Positions 11,552-22,575 of a stretch of 64,000 nucleotides of DNA are shown here, one piece after another. The stretch comes from Zea mays (taxonomy: Eukaryota; Streptophyta; Magnoliopsida; Poales; Poaceae). The position numbers and the translations under genes are program-made. The stretch's first letter is position 1; every line of letters begins with the position of its first letter. The notes below the pieces were generated by a model. The model ran no database searches. It saw nothing but the letters and a program-made list of their open reading frames with translations, and was not told the origin of the DNA. The stretch is from positions 214,886,081-214,950,080 of the forward strand of contig NC_050100.1 in the NCBI RefSeq assembly GCF_902167145.1, in the 5' to 3' direction.

Positions 11552-12934
11552 CCCGAGGTACCCTCGGCACAGCCCGAGGCACCCTCAGCTCAACCCGAGG
11601 CACCCTCGGTTCAGCCCGAGGTAACCTCGGCCTCCGAAGGCGAGGCACTGCGCATCGAGGAGGAGCGGAGCGGGGCCACGCCTGATCGAAATTGGCAGAC
11701 CCCGTACCTGCAATATCTCCGCCAAGGAGAGCTACCCCTCGACCGAGCCGAGGCTCGGCGGGTAGCGCGACGCGCCAAGTCGTTTGTCTTGCTGGACGAT
11801 GAGAAGGAGCTCTACCATCGCAGCCCCTCGGGCATCCTCCAGCGATGCATCTCCATCACCGAAGGTCAGGAACTCCTGCAAGAGATACACTCGAGGGCTT
11901 GCGGCCATCACGCAGCGCCTCGAGCCCTTGTCGGGAATGCTTTCCGGCAAGGCTTCTACTGGCCAACGGCGGTGGCTGACGCCACTAGAATTGTCCGCAC
12001 CTGCGAAGGGTGTCAATTCTATGCGAAGCAGACCCGCCTGCCCGCTCAGGCTCTGCAGACGATACCCATCACCTGGCCCTTTGCTGTGTGGGGTCTAGAC
12101 CACGTCGGCCCCTTGCAGAAGGCGCCCGGGGGCTACACGCACCTGCTGGTCGCCATCGACAAATTCTCCAAGTGGGTCGAGGTCCGACCTCTGAACAGCA
12201 TCAGGTCCGAGCAGACGGTGACGTTCTTCACCAACATCATCCATCGCTTCGGGGTCCCGAACTCCATCATCACCGACAACGGTACCCAGTTCACCGGCAG
12301 AAAATTCTTGGACTTCTGCGAGGATCACCACATCCGGGTGGACTGGGCCGCCGTGGCTCATCCCATGTCGAATGGGCAAGTAGAGCGTGCCAACGACATG
12401 ATTCTACAAGGGCTCAAGCCTCGGATTTACAACGACCTCAACAAGTTCGGCAAGCGATGGATGAAGGAACTCCCCTCGGTGGTCTGGAGCCTGAGGACAA
12501 CGCCGAGCCGAGCCACGGGTTTCACGCCGTTCTTCCTGGTCTACGGGGCCGAGGCCGTCTTGCCCACTGACCTGGAATACGGCTCCCCGAGGACGAAGGC
12601 CTACAACGATCAAAGCAACCAAGTTAGCCGAGAAGACTCGCTGGACCAGCTGGAAGAAGCTCGGGACAAGGCCTTACTACACTCGGCGCGGTACCAGCAG
12701 TCCCTGCGACGCTACCACGCCCGAGGGGTCCGGCCCCGAGACCTCCAGGTGGGCGACCTGGTGCTTCGGCTGCGGCAAGACGCCCGAGGGAGGCACAAGC
12801 TCACGCCCCCCTGGGAGGGGCCATTCGTCATCGCCAAAGTTCTGAAGCCCGGAACGTACAAGCTGGCCAACAGTCAAGGCGAGGTCTACGGCAACGCTTG
12901 GAACATCCAACAACTACGTCGCTTCTACCCTTAA
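11552..12934 (+). pseudogene. Integrase of the Huck-like element
   Basis: The gag-pol frame continues after the 11549 TAG, and the first Met is at 11789. It has the HH-CC zinc domain (H-SRACGHHAAPRALVG...CEGCQ), then the D-D-E core: VAIDKFSKWVE, SIITDNGTQF and SNGQVERANDMI. The C-terminal domain ends LRRFYP before the natural stop at 12932-12934. No chromodomain is visible, as expected for Tat-type elements. It would insert element cDNA into the host genome. Confidence 0.9.
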
Positions 12935-13149
12935 GATGTTTTCAAGTTGTTCATATACCTCGCACCCACGCAAAGTTTAGTCATCAAGGAAGGGTCGGCC
13001 TCGCCTCGGCAAAGCCCGACCCTCCCTCGGGGGCTAAAAGGGGGGGGAACCCCTCTGCGTTGAAATTTTCCTCGAAAAAAGATCTCTTCCGCCAGAATGT
13101 CTTTCGTGCTTTCTGACTACTTCGAAAAGTGGATCCTGAAAACGACGGA

Positions 13150-14101
13150 GTACACGTAAGCAGCCAAGGCTGGCCGAGCCGAGGGACTCCTACGCCTCCG
13201 GGATACGGATACCTCACTCATCACCTTCTGCGATAAGTAACTCGCGTTCGGATAAAGTGATTCCGCGGATCGAACAAGTCTTCACGTTCGGAAGCTCTTC
13301 TGTCGAAGCGATCCTTCGAGCCTTCTCGACTGAGTCGGTGACAGGGCCTCATGGACAGGTGAAAGTACGCGTAAGCGGCAAGGCCGACCGAGCCAAGGGA
13401 CTCCCACGCCTCCGGGATACGGATACCTCACTCATCACCTTTCGCGAGAAGCAACTCTCGCTCGCACAAACATCCCTGTTACCGACAAAAAAGTCCAGAT
13501 ACTCGAAACAAGAGGAAAAGAGACGCAGCTTTACAACGCAGCAAGGGTGTGTGTTCTGGCCTCGGCGACCGCAGAAGGCACACGCTACAAGACACTCTGA
13601 TCCTGCAGGCTCGGGTCTTGACGCTGGAAGGGGGTAGCAGCACCCTCGGCATCAACGACAACTTCGGCGAGGTTCGACCTAGCCTCGGACGGCGACGCGG
13701 TCCGAAGACCTCCACTCCGAAGGACGACGTCGTCACCACGCCCGGGCCATCGCCGCCAGGGTCTTCTCCGGGAATCCGGCCCGAGCAGGCGGCTCGGCCG
13801 GTCGCCTCTGGGGCCTCGGCCAACCATCTTCCAAGGGCGCCAGCCCGACCCGAGGCCTCGGCTGGTCAACTCCGGCGTCGGTCCCGCTAACGGACAGCCC
13901 GGCTAGGCTCCGGCCAACCAGGTTTCATTTTCGAACCAACTCCCCTTCTGTTCATGCTGATATCGCTACCCCTGGCCTCGGCTCGTCGAAGAGCGGCCAA
14001 GGGGTCCCTTTAACTAAGCTAGAGGAGCCTCAGACAACAAGGTCGACCGAGCCGAGGGACTCCTACGCCTCCGGGATACGGATACCTCACTCGTCACCTT
14101 G
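13150..14101 (+). repeat. Three dispersed direct repeats in the Huck-like 3' region
   Basis: A block of roughly 60-100 bp recurs at about 13150-13250, 13366-13461 and 14039-14101. It contains GAGCC[GA]AGGGACTCC followed by ACGCCTCCGGGATACGGATA and CCTCACTC. The third copy is the shortest. Confidence 0.85.
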
Positions 14102-15867
14102 ACACAGGGTGACTCATGCTTGGTGAAGCGGTTCAGATAATAAACAGGCGAGTCTTAGTGCTCGAAAATGAGGAAAAAACACGGCTCCGTGCCAAAATTA
14201 CATACATGTTCAGGCCTCGACAGCCACGATGAACAAAAACACTGGCATTCAAAGTGCCATTACAAACGGAACTCTGGTTCCGTCCCCGCGGGTATGAGCA
14301 ACCTCGAACTTGCGGGGAGACGAACATCGGGAGACTCGCCAGCGACCTCTGCAGCAGCAGCCATGGTCCCGGGTGGACGCGGCCGCCGGAGGACTCTCGT
14401 TCTCGTTCCCGCTCAAGGGACGCGAACCAGATATTAAAGCCAAAGAGCGGGCCGCTCCCAAGCGCACCGGCAGATCCTCGCTGCCGTCCCCGCCACGAAC
14501 GCGAGGAAGAGGGCGGAATGTTGCATCCTAGCTGGGCAGCAACAGTTCGCCTTCCCCGGCATGGCTGGAGGACGTCTCCGCCGCAGAGCTGGAGGGCGAT
14601 TGCCACCACCAGAAGCTGGAAGAAGAGGTGGCCCGCCGACCCGCGCAGGAGGTAGAGCCCCGGCTCGCCTCGTTCCCCGCCCCAGCGAGGATGACGAACA
14701 CCCTCGATGCTGAGGGCGGGATCGGGATCACAGCCCGGATTGCCTCTCCCCATCCAGGAGCTGGAGGTCACCGTCTTGGGTGACCACCAGCAGAGGGGAG
14801 CAACCGGGCTGTGAGATGAAAATCCTTGAAGCCGAACGATGGCTGAAAGGTACCAACTCCCACGGAGTTGCGTTCCTCCAACGATGAGGCGAAAAGACGA
14901 CGGGTATCCCCCATCCGGGGGCTTGGAATGTGGAGAGACGCGATGCATAAGGGAGTGAGAAGACATGGTCGCCTTCCGAAACGGGTCGCCCTCCTTTTAA
15001 AGGCAACTCTCCCTTTTTGCGCCCCCAACCGTCGCGGGTTGAGTCTTCTCCGACACGCTCCAAGGCCCTCCCCTGCGGCGCGGGGCTGGGTCCCTCATGT
15101 CATGCAAACCGGCTCAGAGCAAAAGAAGCCAAACCACCGCGCGTGGCACACACGACCGCCCAGCGGTTACAAGTGACCCTCCACTTTTGCCCAGACCAAC
15201 GGGCGAAAGAGGCGGGCGGCCATGCAGGCGGCATGCAACCGCGCCAAGTGGACGCGCTTCTCCGACTCCCAACGCGCCCAGCCTGGAGGCCCAGGCCCAC
15301 GCGTCACGCAACCGGCGCGCCGGATGCTGCATGCAAGCGACTGCACCGCCACTCGCGCCACCACCGCGCCTCTTCGGTTGCGGAACCAATACCGCGACTC
15401 GAGGCGACCCAACGCACGACCCAGCAGCGCCAGCCTGGCGTGGCGGTCAATGCGGCCGAAAGTGGGCCGGCAGTAATGACGGTGGCAGGCGGGCGGGAGC
15501 AGCGGTCACGTCGTCAGCCAAGCTCACGTCCCATCCGGGGGCAGCAAGAGAACCTCCTCTCACGGCGTGAAGACAACGCGCCCGTGATCCGTTCCTCGAA
15601 CGGCTCGCGCACGCGCGACGGCCGCCCTGCCAACAACTCGCCTCGTCGCATTAACTCCGCGGCGGGACAGACGGCGCTTCTGGCAGGAGGAGCGGGCGAC
15701 GCTTCGCCTTCGCCGTAATAACCGCGCCAAAAAAGGTACGCCGCGTCGTTCGATTTCGTATCCTTTTCTGTTTTTTCCTCTTTCTCTATCTCTTGCAACA
15801 GGGACCGGGAAAGGGGGATACCCCGAAAAAGATCCTTCCCCGTGAAGGGACCAGGCTCCGAGCCTCC

Positions 15868-16078
15868 TTACTGATCAGAGGTTCGAAGGCTGGCCCCCCG
15901 AAGGGTTTCAACAGCCGCCTCAGATCGCGTGGGCCCTACACCCACTACTGGTCAGAGGTTCGAAGGCCGGCCCCCTGAAGGGTTCCACGGCCGCCTCAGG
16001 CTACTCGGGCTCCGCGCCCATTACTGATCAGGGGTTAGAAGGCTAGCCCCCGAAGGGTTCACAGCCGCCTCAGACGCC
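15868..16078 (+). repeat. 77-bp tandem repeat, three units
   Basis: Units start at 15868, 15945 and 16021. Each has CT[AG][CG]TCAG[AG]GGTT followed by a GGC[CT][GA]GCCCCC block and GCCGCCTCAG. They lie about 0.7 kb upstream of the 3' LTR. Confidence 0.85.
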
Positions 16079-16807
16079 GAGCGAGGGATGACCAGGGGTA
16101 CGTTCGATACATAACCAAGGCTTGGGCTGCGCTCCCGAGGTACCCTAGGACATTTCCGAGACTAGCGGGAGCGATCTTGTAACAGAATCCCATCAGAGGG
16201 AGGCATCGAGCCCTCGGACCCCGTCGCCAGGGGACCGGGTCCGGCAGATCACCCGCAGGTACTTTTGGGCGTGCCTCTGGGCCCCTAGCCGACCCCTAAC
16301 GAACGGGGCACGGACGTCCACTCGGATTACCCGCTTGTAGCTCACCGGAGACACCATGTTCGGCGCCCATCGAGGGTAACATGGCGCTTTCCCCCCCTCC
16401 TCCTTGCGGAAAGGCGACGCAGGGGCGTATGTAAAAAAGCCGAGTCTGTCCCTGATTGCCCTCTCGCCCTCCGCAGAGGCTCGGGGGCTGCTCTCGCAAA
16501 CCCGGCTCCGGCCGAACCGTTGACAGCGTCAACATACCAGCCCGAGAACTTGGGCCCCGACCGTACACCCGGGCTACGGCCAGTTCGCATGAGGGAACAA
16601 CCAGACCGACCGAAGCGATACGCAAAGCATTAAGACCTCGGAGGAGTGAAACCACTCCTCCGAGGCCTCGGGGGCTACACCCGGCGGGTGCGCTCGCGCG
16701 CACCCACCGGAACAAAATGCAACCGAGAAAGGCTGGTCCCCTTGCAAAAAAGTGCGACGAAAGCCTCCAAGCGAGTGCTAACACTCCCTTCGAGGCTCGG
16801 GGGCTAC

Positions 16808-18485
16808 TGTTGGGGACCATAATTAGGGGTACCCTCAAGGCTCCTAATTCTCAGCTGGTAACCCCCATCAGCACAAAGCTGCAAAGGCCTGATGGGTGCG
16901 ATTAAGTCAGGGATCAGTCCATTCGAGCGACTCGATCACGCCTCGCCCGAGCCTAGCCTCGGACAAGGGCAGCCGACCCCGGAGGGTTTCCGTCTCGCCC
17001 GAAGCCCCCCTCCAACGGCGGACACATCTCCGGCTCGCCCGAGGCCCTGCCTTCGCTAAGAAGCAACCCTGACTAAATCGCCGCACCGACTGACCGAATC
17101 GCAGGAGCATTAAACGCAAAGGTGGCCTGACACCTTTATCCTGACACACGCCCCCCGGCAGAGCCGAAGTGACCGCCGTCACTTTGCCGCTCCACTGACC
17201 GGCCTGACAAAAGGACAGCGCCGCCTGCGCCACTCCGACCGCAGTGCCACTTGACAGAGTGAGACTGACAGGCAGCCAGGCCCTGCCAAAGGCACCATAG
17301 GAAACTCCGCTCCGCCCGACCCCAGGGCTCGGACTCGGGCTAGGTCCCGGAAGACGGCGAACTCCACTCCGCCCGAACCCAGGGCTTGGACTCGGGCTAA
17401 GTCCCGGAAGACGGCGAACTCCGCTCCGCCCGAACCCAGGGCTCGGACTCGGGCTAAGTCCCGGAAGACGGCGAACTCCGCTCCGCCCGACCCCAGGGCT
17501 CGGACTCGGGCTAGGTCCCGGAAGACGGCGAACTCCGCTCCGCCCGAACCCAGGGCTCGGACTCGGGCTAAGTCATGGAAGACGGCGAACTCCGCTCCGC
17601 CCGACCCCAGGGCTCGGACTCGGGCTCAGCCCCAGAAGACGACGAACTCCGCTTCGCCCGACCCCAGGGCTCGGACTCCGTCCTGGCCTCTGCCGAACGA
17701 CCTCCGCCTCGCTCGACCCAGGGGCTCGGACTCGGCCTCGGCCATGGAAGACAGACTCGACCTCGGCTTCGGAGGAGCCTCCACGTCGCCCAACCTAGGG
17801 CGCAAGCCAGCCACGTCAACAGGAAGCGCCATCATCACCCTACCCCGAGCTGACTCGGGCCGCAGAGAACAAGACCAGTGTCCCATCTGGCTGGCTCCGC
17901 CAGATAGGCAATGATGGCGCCCCGCAAGCTCTGTGACGACGGCGGCTCTCAGCTCTCTTACGGAAGCAGGAGGACGTCAGCAAGGACTCAACCGCTCCGA
18001 CAGCTGTCCCTCCGCCAGGCTCCGTCGCTCCTCCGACGGCCACGACATCACACCAGCTGGGTGCCAAGATCTCTCCGGCTGCCACATCGGCATGTACTTA
18101 GGGCGCTAGCTCTCCCCCGCTAGACACGTAGCACTCTGCTACACCCCCATTGTACACCTGGATCCTCTCCTTACGCCTATAAAAGGAAGGACCAGGGCCC
18201 TCTTAGAGAGGGTTGGCCGCGCGGGGACGAGGACGGGACAGGCGCTCTCTTGGGGCCGCTCGCTTCCCTCTCCCGCGTGGACGCTTGTAACCCCCTACTG
18301 CAAGCGCACTCGACCTGGGCGCGGGACGAACACGAAGGCCGCGGGATTTCCACCTCTCTCACGCCCGTCTCCGGCCACCTCACTTCCCCCCTTCGCGCTC
18401 GGCCTCGCGTCGACCCATCTGGGCTGGGGCACGCGGCGACATTCACTCGTCGGCTTAGGGACCCCCCGGTCTCGAAACGCCGACA
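16808..18485 (+). repeat. 3' LTR of the Huck-like element
   Basis: The LTR is 1678 bp and runs from TGTTGGGGACC to CGCCGACA, followed by the ATACT target duplication. It has the same 57-bp tandem array (17303 onward) and the same TATA box (18178-18184) as the 5' copy. A purine-rich tract ends immediately before it at 16807. Confidence 0.95.
17303..17700 (+). repeat. 57-bp tandem repeats in U3 of the 3' LTR
   Basis: The array is homologous to that of the 5' LTR, with the same 57-bp unit and a comparable number of copies upstream of the TATA box at 18178. Confidence 0.9.
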
Positions 18486-18830
18486 ATACTTAACTTGGGG
18501 TGACCACTATGCCCTACTAACGGAGCAATCGGCTTAAGTCGGCAAAGACTTAAGGCGGTGCGACATGCTCACGCATACTTAACTCAGGGTGACCACTAAG
18601 CCCTACTAACGGAGCAATCGGCTTAAGTCGGCAAAGACTTAAGGCGGTGCGACATGCTCACGCATACTTAACTCGGGGTGACCACTATGCCCCACTAACG
18701 GAGCAATTGGCTTAAGTCGGCAATGACTTATGGCGGTGCGACATGCTCACGCATACTTAACTCGGGACGACCACTATGCCCTACTAGCGGAGCAGTCGGT
18801 TTAAATTGACGCTGATTTAAATTAGCACTG
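18486..18830 (+). repeat. 89-bp tandem repeat array, right part
   Basis: This is the continuation of the array at 4303-4660 beyond the inserted element. It begins with the duplicated ATACT target site; further units start at 18573, 18662 and 18751. The array then decays around 18820-18830 into unique AT-rich sequence. Counting both sides there are about eight units. Confidence 0.95.
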
Positions 18831-19043
18831 CACGCTTGGCACGTTCGCAATCACCCATCTTAGGGCAACTTATGTGCCCCATGATGAAATTTCAAAACCA
18901 TCACACTGCATTTACTTCTACAAATGTAGATACTGTTGAATTCTAAACAATAGGAAAACAATAGTAGCATTCAGTACTAAAAGGTGTCCTCTAACAAAAC
19001 ATCCAAGCACGTTAACCACGCGTTCAAAGCATGCAATGTTTTT
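18831..19043. other. Unique AT-rich spacer of the outer element
   Basis: No coding potential or repeat is visible. On the - strand it lies directly downstream of the stop codon of the outer element's antisense gene (19044-19046), so it is probably that gene's 3' untranslated region or spacer. Confidence 0.4.
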
Positions 19044-19114
19044 CTATTTGGCAATATTCTTCTCAGGAGCAACCGACGAAGAGGGGCGACTTGAGGAATC
19101 AGGAGCAGCGTTCA

Positions 19115-19773
19115 TGTTGGGGGCCTTCGTCCTCCGAAGGTCCTCAAAAACATGATTTGACAATGTTTTCCAAGTGAATTATATGAACAGGTATTTTCGG
19201 ATTCAGAATTATGGATATGGAGCACGACCAGGACGAAGGCTGAGCCAGACGAAGGTCGAGGGCAGCCGAAGCTGTACGCAGGGAAGCTTCGGCGCGATGG
19301 CACAAGGGGGAACCGACTTAAAGATGAAAAGACTTCGGGGGCCTCAATAGATTTCCATAAACCGTTAACAAATGTAATGGACATGGATGTAATTTTACGT
19401 GGGCTGCGTCCCGCGTCTATAAATAGGTGAACAGTACTCCCGTACTGGGGACGGACGGGGCATTTGCGTCACGCTTGTATTTTCTACCTTCTCTCAGGAC
19501 CGAAGGTACATTTGTAATCCGAAATCATTTCTATTTCTCCATGTTAATAAAATAGAAATGATTTTATGATGATGCCTATATTATTTCATGCTTTATATGA
19601 ACCTTCCGTCATTACTCGTTATGTTTACGAAGGTATGTCTTTTATGACCTTCGTCCGAAACTCATTATTTCCCGAAAGGAGATAATGCTTCGAAGGACGA
19701 AGGACTTTAACGCTTAATACTTTTTATGTTGCCTTGTTCTTAATCCGAAGCATTTGAGAACAAGTCACCAACA
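19115..19773 (+). repeat. 5' LTR of the Zeon-like element
   Basis: The LTR is 659 bp with TG and CA ends. A TATA box (TATAAAT) at 19418-19424 lies about 350 bp before the LTR end. The sequence is rich in the hexamer CGAAGG and its complement CCTTCG. Confidence 0.95.
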
Positions 19774-19835
19774 TTGGCGCCCACCTCCGGTGAACTCACT
19801 TCCACTTCGAGCTTTTTTGAACACCTTCGGAAGCT

Positions 19836-21347
19836 ATGGCGCCGAAGAAAGCTTCAGCGACTGGGGCTTCAACACTGCAACCGCTGGACATCAACCAGGA
19901 GACCGTCTCTTTTCGGGAGGCCCGAAGCCAGAAGAGAAAGGCTGTCAGCCCGACACTTCAGGAAGAAGAGCTAGACCAAGAAATCAGGGATATGGAGATG
20001 CTACACCAACAAGTACAAAGGAAGAAGGAGAAGATGGCCCGCCTAGCCGAGTTGCAAAGGCAGATAGACGAAGCCTCTGAGGAAGTCCGCCATCTTACTC
20101 ACGATGAGCAGAACAGAAGGCCTCGTCAGAAAGACCTTCATCAGGAGGGCTTCGTCAACGAAGATGACTGGTATGATAATTTCCATCAGGGAAATTTTGT
20201 TTTTGATGATGCCTCTCCTCTGTCTGCTGAGTTGCAGGCTACACCTTGGCCACCATCCTATAAGCCACCCCAGCTCCCCATGTTTGATGGTCACTCCGAC
20301 CCGAAGCAATTCTTGATGAGCTACGAAACAACGGTGTCTTCGTACGGGGGCAATGCTGCAGTCATGGCAAAGTCTTTCGTCATGACCGTCAGGAATGTTG
20401 CTCAGACCTGGTATTCCTCCCTTCGGCCAGGAACAATAACTTCATGGCAGAAGCTGAAGGAAATGTTACTGACCAGCTTTCAAGGATTTCAGTCGAGGCC
20501 GGTCACAGCTCAAGCCCTGTTCCAGTGTATTCAGGATCACGAAGAGTACCTTCAGGCGTATGTCCGAAGGTTTTTACGATTGAGGGCGCAGGCACCAACG
20601 GTGCCCAATGAAATTGTTATCGAAGCTATGATCAAGGGGCTTCGTCCTGGACCTGCAGCCCAATACTTTGCTAGGAAGCCTCCTCAGACTCTGGAGAAGC
20701 TACTCCAAAAGATGGACGAGTACATTCGGGCTGATAATGACTTTCGCCAAAGGAGGGAGGAGGCCTTCAGATTTTCTGAAATGACCAGGGGCTTCGGAGG
20801 GAGATATTACCCGAGGCATGTCCGATCCATCCACAGCACTCAGAATGATGATAAGGGGAGTCAGAACAGACCGCAATGCTCCTCACAGGCTTCGGGACAA
20901 CAACAAACTTCCTTCCGGCCACCAGCTCCAAGAGGCAGAGGCGCCAGGGGCTTCGGCGGAAGATTCGGAGATCAGCCAAGGAGACTGTTTTGCTTATTCT
21001 GTGGAGAAGGCAAGGGCCATACCACTAGGTCGTGCCACATTACAATCCAGAAGCAAAAGGAAATTGCTGAAGCTGCATCTCAACAAGCTCAGCCGAAGCA
21101 GGTCATGCATACTACTTCGTATCATCCGCCTTATATCCCACAATACATAGACAACCACCCTGCAGCTTCTGTAGCTTCGGCAAGCCAACCTCAAGCTTCC
21201 TGGCAACAGCTTCCGCCCCCACCTCCATTGCAGCAAGGTCAACAGCCAGAAGGGAGTCAATACGCTCCACAGCAGAGGGACTTCAGAGAGCAGTCCGAAG
21301 CTCGCACAGTCAACAGCACTGTGCCAGAGTCGAAACACATTTATTGA
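19836..21347 (+). CDS. Gag of the Zeon-like element, intact
   Basis: This is a 503-codon open frame starting 62 bp after the LTR. The N-terminus has a charged helical segment (residues about 45-100). The Gag core typical of plant Gypsy elements follows at about residues 140-300: PQLPMFDGHSDPKQFLMSYE, TSWQKLKEMLLTSFQGFQ and YLQAYVRRFLRLRAQAP. A zinc knuckle CLFCGEGKGHTTRSC (CX2CX5HX4C, one residue longer than the usual CX2CX4HX4C) lies near residue 395, with a Q/P-rich tail after it. It would assemble particles, and could be mobilised in trans by an autonomous partner such as cinful (known for the family). No stop or frameshift is seen, in contrast to every other Gag in the window. Confidence 0.9.
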   Translation: MAPKKASATGASTLQPLDINQETVSFREARSQKRKAVSPTLQEEELDQEIRDMEMLHQQVQRKKEKMARLAELQRQIDEASEEVRHLTHDEQNRRPRQKDLHQEGFVNEDDWYDNFHQGNFVFDDASPLSAELQATPWPPSYKPPQLPMFDGHSDPKQFLMSYETTVSSYGGNAAVMAKSFVMTVRNVAQTWYSSLRPGTITSWQKLKEMLLTSFQGFQSRPVTAQALFQCIQDHEEYLQAYVRRFLRLRAQAPTVPNEIVIEAMIKGLRPGPAAQYFARKPPQTLEKLLQKMDEYIRADNDFRQRREEAFRFSEMTRGFGGRYYPRHVRSIHSTQNDDKGSQNRPQCSSQASGQQQTSFRPPAPRGRGARGFGGRFGDQPRRLFCLFCGEGKGHTTRSCHITIQKQKEIAEAASQQAQPKQVMHTTSYHPPYIPQYIDNHPAASVASASQPQASWQQLPPPPPLQQGQQPEGSQYAPQQRDFREQSEARTVNSTVPESKHIY

Positions 21348-22575
21348 CACATATCCTACCTTTGATAGCAGTCTTTCTTATTCAGTTTTATTTTCTGTGA
21401 AGCAGAAAACATTGTTAGTTTTCATGTAATAATGTCGTTGTTTTCCACGAGGAAGATCTATTTGCTCCACAAGCTTAAGTTGCTGAAGCTTAAAATTTTT
21501 TCCGTTACCAAGGAGGACCTTCGAATTAAAAATCCTTCGGAGTAACGAAAAGTCGTTCTAAGGAACGCAGAGTAAGTTTGTGAAGTCACAAAAAGCCGTT
21601 CCAAAGGGAGCGCAGTGTAAGTTTTCTGCTCAGAAGTCGTTCCTAAAGGAATGCAGAGCCTACAGCGAAAAGTCAACGCTGATACCGCCTAAGTAAAGGG
21701 CGAAGAAGCTCCTAAGGGAGGCTTACAGCGAAAAGTCAACGCTGATACCGCCTAAGTAAAGGGCGAAGAAGCTCCTAAGGGAGGCTTACAGCGAAAAGTC
21801 AACGCTGAGATCGTCTAAGTAAAAGACGAAGAAGCTCCAAAGACGTTCCTAAGGGAATGCAGAGCTTACGAATGTGTTTTATGAGTATCTTCGGAACAGA
21901 CGACATTTGCATAACATAACATCATCACATCATTTCGCATAGCATAAGCATCATACATCATGTTGCATACAGCAAAAGAAGGGCACACAGTACTAACCTT
22001 CGAAAGAATGATTTGAGAAGATGCAAATTGTGCAAAGTCACAAGGGAATATAATGATAATCTTCGGAAAATAGCTTCGGAGAATGCTTTCACGAAGCATG
22101 GATGATTAGCTTCAGAGGCTGTTTTTACGAAGCATGGATGTGTTTTTTCAGAACAGTTTTAACGAAGAATATTTTCTTCACGAAGCATGAAAAGAAGGGA
22201 AGGTGTTTTTTCGCCGAAGGCTCAAAAATGGTATGTATGTACAGTTTCATGCATCGTAAAGAATTGAATAATGGAAAGAAACTTGTATATTACATTCAAA
22301 TGCACAAATGTTACATAGATTACAATTTAACTGTTTTTCTAAATAACATTGTCTTCTCTTAACATTGCTTCGGCGACTTCATTTAAAAGTTGATCAACAA
22401 TTTTGTCCATGATAGCTTCGGCCATTTGTTTAATTTCATCATCCCCTTTTTGTTTGGGGATCGACAGTCGATTCGGTACCTTCTGGAACAAAAGAACATT
22501 TTTTCATTACTATTACAAGCTGTGAGTAGAGTTTGAAACAAAAATTGCAACACAATAAGAACGACTAATTAATAC
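21348..22575. other. Non-coding spacer of the Zeon-like element
   Basis: Between the gag stop and the 3' end of the antisense gene there is AT-rich sequence without coding potential. It includes a 63-bp tandem repeat at 21661-21845 and many short AAGCTTCGGA-like motifs. No pol remnant is visible. Confidence 0.6.
21661..21845 (+). repeat. 63-bp tandem repeat, three units
   Basis: Units start with TACAGCGAAAAGTCAACGCT at 21661, 21724 and 21787. The first two are nearly identical, and the third has diverged (GAGATCGTCTAAG in place of GATACCGCCTAAG). Confidence 0.95.

Larger units (their letters stand above)
12935..16807 (+). other. 3' non-coding region of the Huck-like element
   Basis: This 3.9-kb region lies between the integrase stop and the 3' LTR. 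It carries only short overlapping open frames and no recognised domain. It contains dispersed copies of a block with ACGCCTCCGGGATACGGATA (about 13150-13250, 13366-13461 and 14039-14101) and a 77-bp tandem repeat at 15868-16078. Long 3' regions of this kind are common in Huck-type elements. Confidence 0.7.
4661..18485 (+). mobile_element. Huck-like Gypsy LTR retrotransposon, full length (13.8 kb)
   Basis: It has two long LTRs (4661-6337 and 16808-18485), each beginning TG and ending CA, and 5-bp target duplications ATACT at 4656-4660 and 18486-18490. A primer-binding-site region (TTGGCGCGCCAGATAGGGG) follows the 5' LTR directly. A purine-rich tract ending GGGGGCTAC precedes the 3' LTR. One gag-pol frame runs from 6398 to 12934, and a 3.9-kb non-coding 3' region follows. 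The length, the 1.68-kb LTRs and the LTR start (TGT[C/T]GGGGACCATAATTAGG) fit the maize Huck family. The family name is from memory; boundaries and TSD are seen directly. Confidence 0.9.

Noticed and set aside
14133..15718. Several 200-280 codon open frames in the Huck-like 3' region
   Set aside because: They overlap on both strands, are rich in R, S, P and G as expected from GC-rich sequence, and match no domain known to me.
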